DNA of 5,896 nt from contig JACZJD010000391.1 in NCBI GenBank assembly GCA_014860725.1, forward strand, positions 1-5,896, given 5' to 3'. Below, one piece after another: positions 1 to 5,156 of this stretch; the stretch's first letter is position 1; the number at the start of each line of letters is the position of its first letter. The position numbers and the translations under genes are program-made. Below the pieces are notes generated by a model. It saw only the letters and a list, made by a program, of their open reading frames with translations, made no database searches and had not been told where the DNA came from. Origin of the DNA: Aquamicrobium sp. (GTDB lineage: Bacteria > Pseudomonadota > Alphaproteobacteria > Rhizobiales > Rhizobiaceae).

Positions 1-354
1 GCGGTGGGGCCGGCTGCCGCCGTCACCATGCGCATCAGCGCCAGCGACGACGCCGAAGGCGGACTGACGCCGGAAGCCGCCGCCCGGATGCTGTCGCGCA
101 TCGCGGGCGAGGGGCTCGACGCCGTGCACGTGTCCTGCGGCGGGCTGGTGCCGCCGGAGCGGCAGTCGGCCGCGAGGCTGCGTTCCGTCGATTGCGCCGG
201 CATCGTTCGCGCCGTGCTGTCGATCCCGGTGATCGCCGTCGGCGGCGTCCGCAGCCTGGAGACGGTCGAGGAGCTTCTGGCCTCGGGCAAGGCCGATTTC
301 GTGGCCATCGGCCGCCCGCTGCTGATCTATCCCGACCTTCATCGCTCGCTGTGA
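1..354 (+). CDS. C-terminal part of an old-yellow-enzyme-type FMN oxidoreductase (5' end outside window)
   Basis: The frame is open from base 1 and ends at TGA 352-354, giving 117 visible residues; the start lies upstream. The visible part matches the last third of the TIM barrel of NADH:flavin oxidoreductases: R-I-S-A-S-D at residues 11-16, then G-G-L-T (20-23), the helix leading into D-A-V-H-V-S-C-G-G, then I-P-V-I-A-V-G-G-V (about 75-83) and F-V-A-I-G-R-P (100-106). In this family the last two stretches bind the FMN phosphate. Such enzymes reduce activated C=C bonds or related substrates with NAD(P)H in the cytoplasm. The chain stops 12 residues after G-R-P, so it lacks the longer tail, and any Fe-S domain, of dienoyl-CoA-reductase-like members. 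The substrate cannot be assigned. A separate promoter lies just downstream, so this gene may only be a neighbour of the transport operon. Confidence 0.85.
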   Translation, partial: AVGPAAAVTMRISASDDAEGGLTPEAAARMLSRIAGEGLDAVHVSCGGLVPPERQSAARLRSVDCAGIVRAVLSIPVIAVGGVRSLETVEELLASGKADFVAIGRPLLIYPDLHRSL

Positions 355-363
355 GGAAAGCGG

Positions 364-392
364 TTGACACCCGGGAGGATTGGTATTCTAAA
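364..392 (+). promoter_or_regulatory. Putative sigma70-type promoter of the regulator/transporter operon
   Basis: A perfect TTGACA at 364-369 is followed, after 17 bases, by TCTAAA at 387-392, which matches the TATAAT consensus at four of six positions. The stretch is markedly more AT-rich than its surroundings and lies in the only sizeable gap upstream of the regulator gene. Transcription would begin near base 399, leaving a leader of about 40 bases. The -10 element lies inside the first copy of the repeated palindrome, which fits repression by blocking polymerase. No transcript data are available, so this is a sequence-based prediction. Confidence 0.5.
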
Positions 393-400
393 TGATACAG
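381..400 (+). promoter_or_regulatory. Putative GntR operator, copy 1 (overlaps -10)
   Basis: The core is GTAT (383-386), eight bases, then ATAC (395-398), an imperfect palindrome centred at 390.5. The 20-base block matches the block at 405-424 at 14 of 20 positions, with the same arm spacing. GT...AC ends are typical of sites bound by GntR-family dimers. It covers the proposed -10 element, so occupation would block transcription. Binding by the adjacent regulator is inference. Confidence 0.45.
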
Positions 401-404
401 AGAG

Positions 405-424
405 TTGTCTTTCAAATAAGACAG
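405..424 (+). promoter_or_regulatory. Putative GntR operator, copy 2 (in the leader)
   Basis: TGTCTT (406-411) and AAGACA (418-423) are a perfect 6-base inverted repeat with a 6-base centre, centred at 414.5. It is 24 bases downstream of copy 1 and shares its GTNT-N8-ANAC layout and the AAAT centre. It lies between the predicted transcription start and the regulator's ribosome binding site (GAGGT, 428-432). As RNA it could form only a weak hairpin, and it has no T-run, so a protein-binding site is the better explanation than a terminator. Confidence 0.5.
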
Positions 425-438
425 ATTGAGGTGCAACC

Positions 439-1275
439 ATGACGTCGCCGATGGAGCCGCTCAAGGCGCACCGCCTTTACCTCCTCCTGCGGGAGCAGAT
501 CCTGAACGGCGAGGTCGAGGTCGATGCGCGTCTTCCCAGCGAGCCGGCGCTGGCGCAGGAGCACGGCGTGTCGCGCGTGACCGTGCGCCGCGCGCTCGAC
601 CGGCTGGCCGGCGACGGCATGATCGAGCGCAGGCCGGGCTCGGGCACCTTCGTCAGCGGCGGCAAGACGCTCATGCCGGTCGTCGCCGATTTCTCCAATG
701 CGCTGACGCATCTGGTCGAGATGGGCCGCAAGACCGGGGTCAGGCTCATTTCCTTCGGCTATGTCCCGGCCACGACCGCGATGGCGCAGGAACTGCATCT
801 CGACCCGGGCGAGAAGCTGCAGCGCTCGGTGCGCGTGCGCCTCATCGACGGGCAGCCCTTCTCCTATCTCGTGACGCACGTGCCGGAGCGGATCGGCGTC
901 TCCTATTCGGAGGCCGACCTTGCCTCCACGCCGCTGCTCGAGCTGCTGGAGCGCTCCGGGATCGTCGCGGAGAGGGCGCGCCAGACCATCGGCGCGACGC
1001 TCGCCAACCCGGACGTCGCCGCCGCGCTCGACCTCGACATAGGCGCCGCCGTGATCGCGATGACGCGCGTGGTGTTCGATCCGTCCGGCCGCGGCATCGA
1101 GCATCTGCAGGCGCTCTACAGGCCGGACCGGTACTCGTTCCATATGGAACTCGAGCGCACGGGCGACGACGGCGCCCGCCGCTGGACGCCGGCCGATGCC
1201 GTCCGGGTGTCCGGACAGAACAACGAAAAAAACAACGCCAACCGCGATTCCATCCAGAGGAGAACGAAGTCATGA
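439..1275 (+). CDS. GntR-family transcriptional regulator, HutC type with UTRA ligand domain
   Basis: A 278-residue cytoplasmic DNA-binding regulator. Residues about 10-72 form the GntR winged helix: L-P-S-E at 32-35, G-V-S-R-V-T-V-R-R-A-L as the recognition helix (43-53), and I-E-R-R-P-G-S-G-T-F-V as the wing (62-72). Residues about 90-236 match the UTRA effector domain, ending in the family-typical Y-R-P-D-R-Y-S-F (227-234). Members usually repress nearby transport or catabolic genes until a small ligand binds. ATG 439 is preceded by GAGGT at 428-432 with good spacing. The gene opens the operon behind two matching palindromes, so autoregulation is likely. About 38 residues (241-278) follow the UTRA domain; they are Asn-rich and polar and look like a translated leader rather than a domain. 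The stop overlaps the next start (ATGA). The ligand is unknown. Confidence 0.93.
   Translation: MTSPMEPLKAHRLYLLLREQILNGEVEVDARLPSEPALAQEHGVSRVTVRRALDRLAGDGMIERRPGSGTFVSGGKTLMPVVADFSNALTHLVEMGRKTGVRLISFGYVPATTAMAQELHLDPGEKLQRSVRVRLIDGQPFSYLVTHVPERIGVSYSEADLASTPLLELLERSGIVAERARQTIGATLANPDVAAALDLDIGAAVIAMTRVVFDPSGRGIEHLQALYRPDRYSFHMELERTGDDGARRWTPADAVRVSGQNNEKNNANRDSIQRRTKS
1257..1262 (+). promoter_or_regulatory. Shine-Dalgarno of the binding-protein gene, inside the regulator's last codons
   Basis: GAGGAG lies nine bases before ATG 1272 and fixes that start. Read in the regulator's frame, bases 1258-1263 are AGG-AGA, a pair of rare arginine codons, five codons before the stop. The same bases therefore act as coding sequence and ribosome binding site. 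With the ATGA overlap this favours termination-reinitiation coupling, although the site is strong enough for independent initiation. Confidence 0.7.
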
Positions 1276-2495
1276 AAATCCTGAATACGACACTCCATCG
1301 CAGAACGGTTCTCAAGGGCGGCGCGGCCGCGCTGGCGACCATCGCCGCGCCGGCGATCGTGCGCGGCGCGGAGCCCGCTCCGGTCAAGGTCGGCATCCTG
1401 CAGCCGGTGACAGGCGCGCTCGCCCAGGACGGCGGCTACGGCCGTCTCGGCGCCGAGTTCGCGATTGCCGACATCAACGAGGCGGGCGGCATCAAGGCGC
1501 TCGACGGCGCCAAGCTGGAGATGGTGTTCGGCGACGCGCGCTCCACGCCGGAGGCGGGCACCCAGGAAGTCGAGCGCATGCAGGAAGAGGGCGTCGTCGC
1601 CATCGTCGGCGGCTTCGCCAGCCCGATCTGCCTTGCCGCCTCGCAGGCTGCCGCCCGCTACGATCTGCCCTACATCGTCGATGTCGGCGTGAGCGACCAG
1701 ATCATCAGCCGCGGCCTCGCCAACACCTTCCGCTTCGCGCCGGGCTTCGCGCTGTGCACGACGGCGGCGATCAACAACCTCATCAAGATCAACGAGGCCG
1801 CGGGCAATCCGGCGAAGACGGTCGCGCTGGTGCACGAGGACGGCCTGTTCGGCTCCGGCCTCGCCAAGCTGATGGCGGACGAATTGCCGAAGCACGGCTT
1901 CGAGATCCTCGAGATGCTGTCGGTGCCGACGCCCTCGCGCGACCTCTCCAACGTCACGCTGCGCCTGCGCTCGCTCAACCCGGACCTCGTCATCCCGAGC
2001 ACCTATTACGGCGAGACCGTGCTGCTCGCCCGCACCATGCAGCAGCAGCGCGTGCGGCCGAAGGGCGTCTATGCGGTGCTGAACGGCGCGGCCTCCAACC
2101 GCCGCTTCGTCGCCGAGTTCCCGGAAGCGGCCGAGAACATCATGGACTGCAACCACTGGCACGATCCGCGCAACGAGAAGGCGATCGCGCTGCAGGAGCG
2201 GGTCGAGGCCGCCGGCAGCCCGTACAACTACAACACCCCGCTCAACTATTCCTGCGTCGGCCTGCTGGCGGACGCCATCGAGCGTGCGGGCGAGGCCGAC
2301 CGCGGCGCCGTCATCGAGGCGCTGGCCGGCTCGACCTATGCCGACCACCTGATGCCCTACGGCCAGACCCGGTTCGAGAACGGCCAGAACATGGGCGCGG
2401 CCCCCGTCTCGACGCAGGTCCAGTCCGGCGACATCAAGGTGATCTTCCCGGAGGAGTTCGCCAACGCGAAGCCGAACTTCCCGTCGAACGGCTGA
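1272..2495 (+). CDS. Tat-exported substrate-binding protein of a HAAT/branched-chain-amino-acid-type ABC importer
   Basis: A 407-residue periplasmic receptor of the Leu/Ile/Val-binding protein class (Peripla_BP_6, type I fold). Residues 9-15, H-R-R-T-V-L-K, form a twin-arginine motif, followed by an Ala-rich hydrophobic stretch and P-A-I-V-R-G-A; cleavage is expected around residues 28-33. The mature domain opens with V-K-V-G-I-L-Q-P-V-T-G (38-48). G-G-F-A-S (113-117) matches the ligand-contact loop of LivJ by hand alignment, with S117 in the serine position. The later threonine contact appears replaced (V-G-V-S, 138-141), so a branched-chain amino acid should not be assumed. Four cysteines remain after cleavage (120, 162, 293, 328). 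The length is normal for the family. The start is fixed by GAGGAG at 1257-1262 and by the signal peptide. The protein delivers solute to the permease pair encoded downstream. Confidence 0.94.
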   Translation: MKILNTTLHRRTVLKGGAAALATIAAPAIVRGAEPAPVKVGILQPVTGALAQDGGYGRLGAEFAIADINEAGGIKALDGAKLEMVFGDARSTPEAGTQEVERMQEEGVVAIVGGFASPICLAASQAAARYDLPYIVDVGVSDQIISRGLANTFRFAPGFALCTTAAINNLIKINEAAGNPAKTVALVHEDGLFGSGLAKLMADELPKHGFEILEMLSVPTPSRDLSNVTLRLRSLNPDLVIPSTYYGETVLLARTMQQQRVRPKGVYAVLNGAASNRRFVAEFPEAAENIMDCNHWHDPRNEKAIALQERVEAAGSPYNYNTPLNYSCVGLLADAIERAGEADRGAVIEALAGSTYADHLMPYGQTRFENGQNMGAAPVSTQVQSGDIKVIFPEEFANAKPNFPSNG

Positions 2496-2511
2496 TCGCC
2501 CCATGAAAACC

Positions 2512-2542
2512 GCCCGGGTTCCCTGATCGAGGGGACCCGGGC
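2512..2542 (+). promoter_or_regulatory. Strong hairpin between binding-protein and permease genes
   Basis: Bases 2512-2524 pair with 2530-2542: 13 pairs including one G-U, mostly G-C, around the 5-base loop GATCG. It begins 17 bases after the receptor stop. The following bases (CGCTTTCGG) contain only three consecutive Ts, so it is not a classical full terminator. In many periplasmic ABC operons, malE-malF being the known case, such structures protect the receptor mRNA or cause partial termination, giving excess receptor. That role is inferred here. Confidence 0.65.
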
Positions 2543-2564
2543 CGCTTTCGGCTTCGCGAAGCGG
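2542..2564 (+). promoter_or_regulatory. Second hairpin, next to the livH start
   Basis: CCGCTT (2542-2547) can pair with AAGCGG (2559-2564). An alternative fold uses the perfect 12-base palindrome GCTTCGCGAAGC at 2551-2562. The right arm contains the only weak Shine-Dalgarno-like bases (GCGGA, 2561-2565) before ATG 2573, so folding could lower permease translation. The stem is short, and its effect in the cell is unproven. Confidence 0.4.
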
Positions 2565-2572
2565 ACGTATCC

Positions 2573-3445
2573 ATGTATCCCCCGGTAATCATCATCGAGG
2601 CCATGCTCAACGGGCTTCTCACGGGCGCCATCTACGCGCTCGTCGCCCTTGGCCTGACGCTGGTCTACGGCGTTCTCCACATCATCAACTTCGCGCACGG
2701 AGCCACCCTTGCCGCCGCCATGTTCGCCGTGTGGGGGCTCAACGCCGCCTTCGGCGTCGACCCGTATCTGGCGATCCCGATCCTGACCCCGGTCTTCTTC
2801 GTCATCGGCTATGCGGTGCAGCGCTTCGTCATCGGCCCGGCGGCGCATGGCGACGACGGCAACATCCTCCTGATTACGCTCGGCCTGTCGATCCTCATCG
2901 AGAACGCGCTGCTCGCCTCCTTCGGCTCCGACACGCGCTCCGTCTCGACCGACATCTCCTTCTCCGTGGTCGAGGTCGGGCCGTTCCTTCTGTCCACCGC
3001 GCGGCTGGTCGGCTTCGCCGGCTCGGCCGTGGTGGCGCTGCTGTTCTGGCTGCTGATGAGCCGGACCGATACCGGCAAGGCGATCCGCGCCGTGGCGCGC
3101 GAGAAGCTGGGCGCGCGCCTCGTCGGCATCAATGTCGGGCACGTCTACGCCGTGACCTTCGGCCTCGGCTGCGCCGCGCTCGCCATTGCCGCGAGCTTCC
3201 TGATGCCGACCTTCTACGTCAATCCGCGCGTGGGCGGCGCCTTCGTCAGCATCGCCTTCACCGTGGTCGTACTCGGCGGCATGGGCTCGGTGCCGGGCGC
3301 GATGATCGGCGGCCTCATCATCGGCATGGTCGAGAGCCTGAGCGGCCTCTATCTCGGCGAAAGCCTCGGCCAGATCGGCATCTTCATCATCTTCATCCTG
3401 GTGCTGCTCCTGCGGCCGACCGGCCTCTTCGGAGCGAAGGCATGA
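2573..3445 (+). CDS. livH: LivH-type inner-membrane permease of the HAAT ABC importer
   Basis: A 290-residue, strongly hydrophobic protein with about eight membrane segments (roughly 12-33, 42-60, 65-87, 97-117, 146-162, 191-211, 223-255, 266-281). Family hallmarks are L-L-T-G-A-I-Y-A-L-V-A-L-G-L (15-28), I-I-N-F-A-H-G (37-43), the cytoplasmic coupling loop around T-D-T-G-K-A-I-R-A-V-A (165-175) with G-I-N-V (185-188), L-G-G-M-G-S-V-P-G-A (234-243), and the ending R-P-T-G-L-F-G (281-287). It pairs with the LivM-type subunit to form the translocation path. The length is typical. ATG 2573 has only a weak GCGGA upstream; ATG 2603 is in frame, but its GAGG is only two bases away, so the upstream start is preferred. 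The stop overlaps the next start as ATGA. The symbol denotes family, not substrate. Confidence 0.93.
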   Translation: MYPPVIIIEAMLNGLLTGAIYALVALGLTLVYGVLHIINFAHGATLAAAMFAVWGLNAAFGVDPYLAIPILTPVFFVIGYAVQRFVIGPAAHGDDGNILLITLGLSILIENALLASFGSDTRSVSTDISFSVVEVGPFLLSTARLVGFAGSAVVALLFWLLMSRTDTGKAIRAVAREKLGARLVGINVGHVYAVTFGLGCAALAIAASFLMPTFYVNPRVGGAFVSIAFTVVVLGGMGSVPGAMIGGLIIGMVESLSGLYLGESLGQIGIFIIFILVLLLRPTGLFGAKA

Positions 3446-4410
3446 CCGGGCGCAACTATATCTGGATCGTGGCGATCACCCTGCTTCTGGCGCTGTCGCC
3501 GTTGGTGATCGCGTCCAACACCTTCTTCAACTTCCTGATCCTGGTGCTCATCATCTCGCTCGCGGCGCAGGGGTGGAACGTGCTCGGCGGCATCGGCGGC
3601 CAGACCTCGTTCGGCCACGCCATGTTCTTCGGCATGGGCGCCTACACGACCTCGATCCTGCAGCTTCACCTCGGGGTGAACGCCTGGCTCGGTCTGGTCG
3701 TCGCGGTGGCGGCGGGCGCGCTGTTCGGGCTCGTCGTCGGCTTCCTGAGCTTCCGGGCCGGCCTGCGCGGCTCCTACTTCGCGCTGGTGACGCTCGCCTT
3801 CGCCGAGCTGATGCGCATTCTCGCCAACTCGCTGGAATTCACCGGCGGCGCGGCCGGCCTACTGCTCAAGCTCGATCCCGGCTTCGCCAACATGCAGTTT
3901 TCGGACCGCACGAGCTTCATGTGGCTGGCGCTCGCCTTCGTCTTCGTCAGCCTCGTCGTCACCCAGCGCCTCGCGGATTCCCGCTTCGGCGCACATCTGG
4001 TGGCCGTGCGCGAGAACGAGGATGCCGCCCGCGCCCTCGGTGTCGACGTGCTCGCCGTCAAGCTCAAGGCCATCACCCTGTCGGGCGCGATGACGGCGGC
4101 GGCCGGCGTGCTCTACGCGCAGTATTTCCTCTACATCGACGCGGCGATCGGCTTCGGCATGTGGATTTCGGTGGAGGCGCTGCTTGCGCCGATGGTCGGC
4201 GGCCGCGGCCTCGTGCTCGGCCCGCTGGTCGGCGCCTTCACGCTGCACGGGCTCGGCGAAGTCACCAAGGGCTTCGCCGGCCGCATCCCCGGCATCGACC
4301 TGATCGTGTTCGCGCTCGTCCTGATTGCGGTGGTCGCCTTCGCGTCGGAAGGCATACTCGGCCTGCTGCGCAAGTTCCGGGCGCGTCTTTTCCGGAAGGG
4401 AGGCGCCTGA
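3442..4410 (+). CDS. livM: LivM-type inner-membrane permease of the HAAT ABC importer
   Basis: A 322-residue membrane protein with about eight or nine hydrophobic segments. Hallmarks are A-A-Q-G-W-N-V-L-G-G-I-G-G-Q-T-S-F-G-H-A (41-60), G-A-Y-T (66-69), R-G-S-Y-F-A-L-V-T-L-A-F-A-E (109-122), the coupling loop D-S-R-F-G...A-V-R-E-N-E-D-A-A-R-A-L-G (179-200), and V-G-G-R-G-L-V-L-G-P-L-V-G-A (252-265). It lacks the long N-terminal extension of the E. coli LivM, as most alphaproteobacterial members do. ATG 3442 overlaps the livH stop, and GGAG at 3431-3434 gives good spacing. The C-terminus, R-K-F-R-A-R-L-F-R-K-G (310-320), is basic and should lie in the cytoplasm. It works with the LivH-type subunit; the substrate cannot be read from the sequence. 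Confidence 0.93.
   Translation: MTGRNYIWIVAITLLLALSPLVIASNTFFNFLILVLIISLAAQGWNVLGGIGGQTSFGHAMFFGMGAYTTSILQLHLGVNAWLGLVVAVAAGALFGLVVGFLSFRAGLRGSYFALVTLAFAELMRILANSLEFTGGAAGLLLKLDPGFANMQFSDRTSFMWLALAFVFVSLVVTQRLADSRFGAHLVAVRENEDAARALGVDVLAVKLKAITLSGAMTAAAGVLYAQYFLYIDAAIGFGMWISVEALLAPMVGGRGLVLGPLVGAFTLHGLGEVTKGFAGRIPGIDLIVFALVLIAVVAFASEGILGLLRKFRARLFRKGGA
4398..4407 (+). promoter_or_regulatory. livG ribosome binding site, identical to that of livF
   Basis: GGGAGGCGCC lies in the last codons of livM, with GGGAGG six bases before ATG 4410. The same ten bases recur at 5138-5147 before livF. It decides the livG start and supports translational coupling across the TGATG overlap. Confidence 0.7.
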
Positions 4411-5156
4411 TGCTCGAAGTCAGCAACGCCACCATGCGCTTCGGCGGGCTCGTCGCGGTCAGCAAGGCGAACCTGTCGGTGCGGCCGGGCTCGATCACCG
4501 GCCTGATCGGCCCGAACGGCGCCGGAAAGACCACGCTCTTCGCCATCATCGCCGGCTTCCTCAAGCCGACCGAGGGCACCGTCACCTGGCTGGGCGAGGA
4601 CATCACGCGCATGCAGCCGCATCTGCGGGCCTCTTCCGGCATCGCCCGCACCTTCCAGATCGTGCAGCCGTTCAGCGGCCTGAACGTGCACGAGAACATC
4701 ACGGTCGGCGCCTATCTGCGCCACCACAAGCCGGCCGACGCCGTCGAGAAGGCGCGCGACATCGCCTGTCAGGTCGGCCTCGAGAAGGACCTCGAGAAGT
4801 CGGCGGCGAGCCTCACGGTCGCCGGCCGCAAGCGTCTGGAGCTGGCGCGGGCGCTGGCCACGGAGCCGAAGATCCTGCTGCTGGACGAGGTCCTTGCCGG
4901 CCTCAACCCGTCGGAAATCCGCGACATCATCCCGGTCATCCGCGGCATACGCGACAGCGGCGTCACCATCCTGATGATCGAGCACGTGATGCAGGCGGTG
5001 ATGAACCTGTGCGAGCACGTCTACGTGCTGGCGCAGGGCAAGATGATCGCCGAGGGCACGCCCGCCGCGGTCTGCAACGACCCTGCGGTGATCGAGGCCT
5101 ATCTCGGCAAGGGCTCCGCCAAGCGTCTGGCGCAGCAGGGAGGCGCCCATGCTTGA
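4410..5156 (+). CDS. livG: LivG-type ATPase of the HAAT ABC importer, with divergent signature motif
   Basis: A 248-residue cytoplasmic ATP-binding subunit of usual length. Visible motifs: A-loop aromatic F11, Walker A G-P-N-G-A-G-K-T-T (34-42), Q-loop R-T-F-Q (Q83), Walker B I-L-L-L-D-E (155-160, D159 and catalytic E160), D-loop A-G-L-N-P (163-167), and H-loop M-I-E-H (H192). The ABC signature is not LSGGQ: the aligned segment reads L-T-V-A-G-R-K-R-L-E-L-A-R-A-L (135-149), so both glycines and the glutamine of the consensus are lost while the following helix is intact. The residue after the catalytic Glu is V161 instead of the usual proline. It should pair with the LivF-type subunit to drive the permeases. 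It overlaps livM by one base (TGATG) and livF by eight. Frame and motifs are otherwise sound, so the gene is not a pseudogene. Confidence 0.93.
   Translation: MLEVSNATMRFGGLVAVSKANLSVRPGSITGLIGPNGAGKTTLFAIIAGFLKPTEGTVTWLGEDITRMQPHLRASSGIARTFQIVQPFSGLNVHENITVGAYLRHHKPADAVEKARDIACQVGLEKDLEKSAASLTVAGRKRLELARALATEPKILLLDEVLAGLNPSEIRDIIPVIRGIRDSGVTILMIEHVMQAVMNLCEHVYVLAQGKMIAEGTPAAVCNDPAVIEAYLGKGSAKRLAQQGGAHA
5138..5147 (+). promoter_or_regulatory. livF ribosome binding site, identical to that of livG
   Basis: GGGAGGCGCC lies in the 3' end of livG; GGGAGG (5138-5143) is five bases before ATG 5149. This selects the livF start that overlaps livG by eight bases. The sequence copies the one at 4398-4407. 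Confidence 0.7.

Noticed and set aside
426..1271. Open + strand frame running in phase into the binding-protein gene from 426
   Set aside because: Its translation before 1272 is Arg/Ala-rich out-of-frame GntR sequence. The signal peptide and GAGGAG site put the true start at 1272.
1116..2504. Long open frame of 462 codons on the minus strand opposite the binding protein
   Set aside because: It is the antisense shadow of a GC-rich gene: Arg/Asp/Leu-rich with no recognisable domain, while the + strand encodes a clear Tat signal and periplasmic receptor.
2503..2526. Seven-codon reading frame (M-K-T-A-R-V-P) right after the binding protein, ending in the hairpin
   Set aside because: It looks like a leader peptide but has no convincing ribosome binding site, no run of regulatory codons, and is short enough to occur by chance.
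2512..2542. Hairpin as a complete intrinsic terminator
   Set aside because: The stem is strong, but only three Ts follow within CGCTTTCGG, and the downstream genes complete the same transporter with no promoter of their own in view.
4410..5156. livG as a degenerate pseudogene because the LSGGQ signature is missing
   Set aside because: Walker A, Q-loop, Walker B, catalytic Glu and H-loop are all present, the length is normal, and start and stop are coupled to both neighbours.
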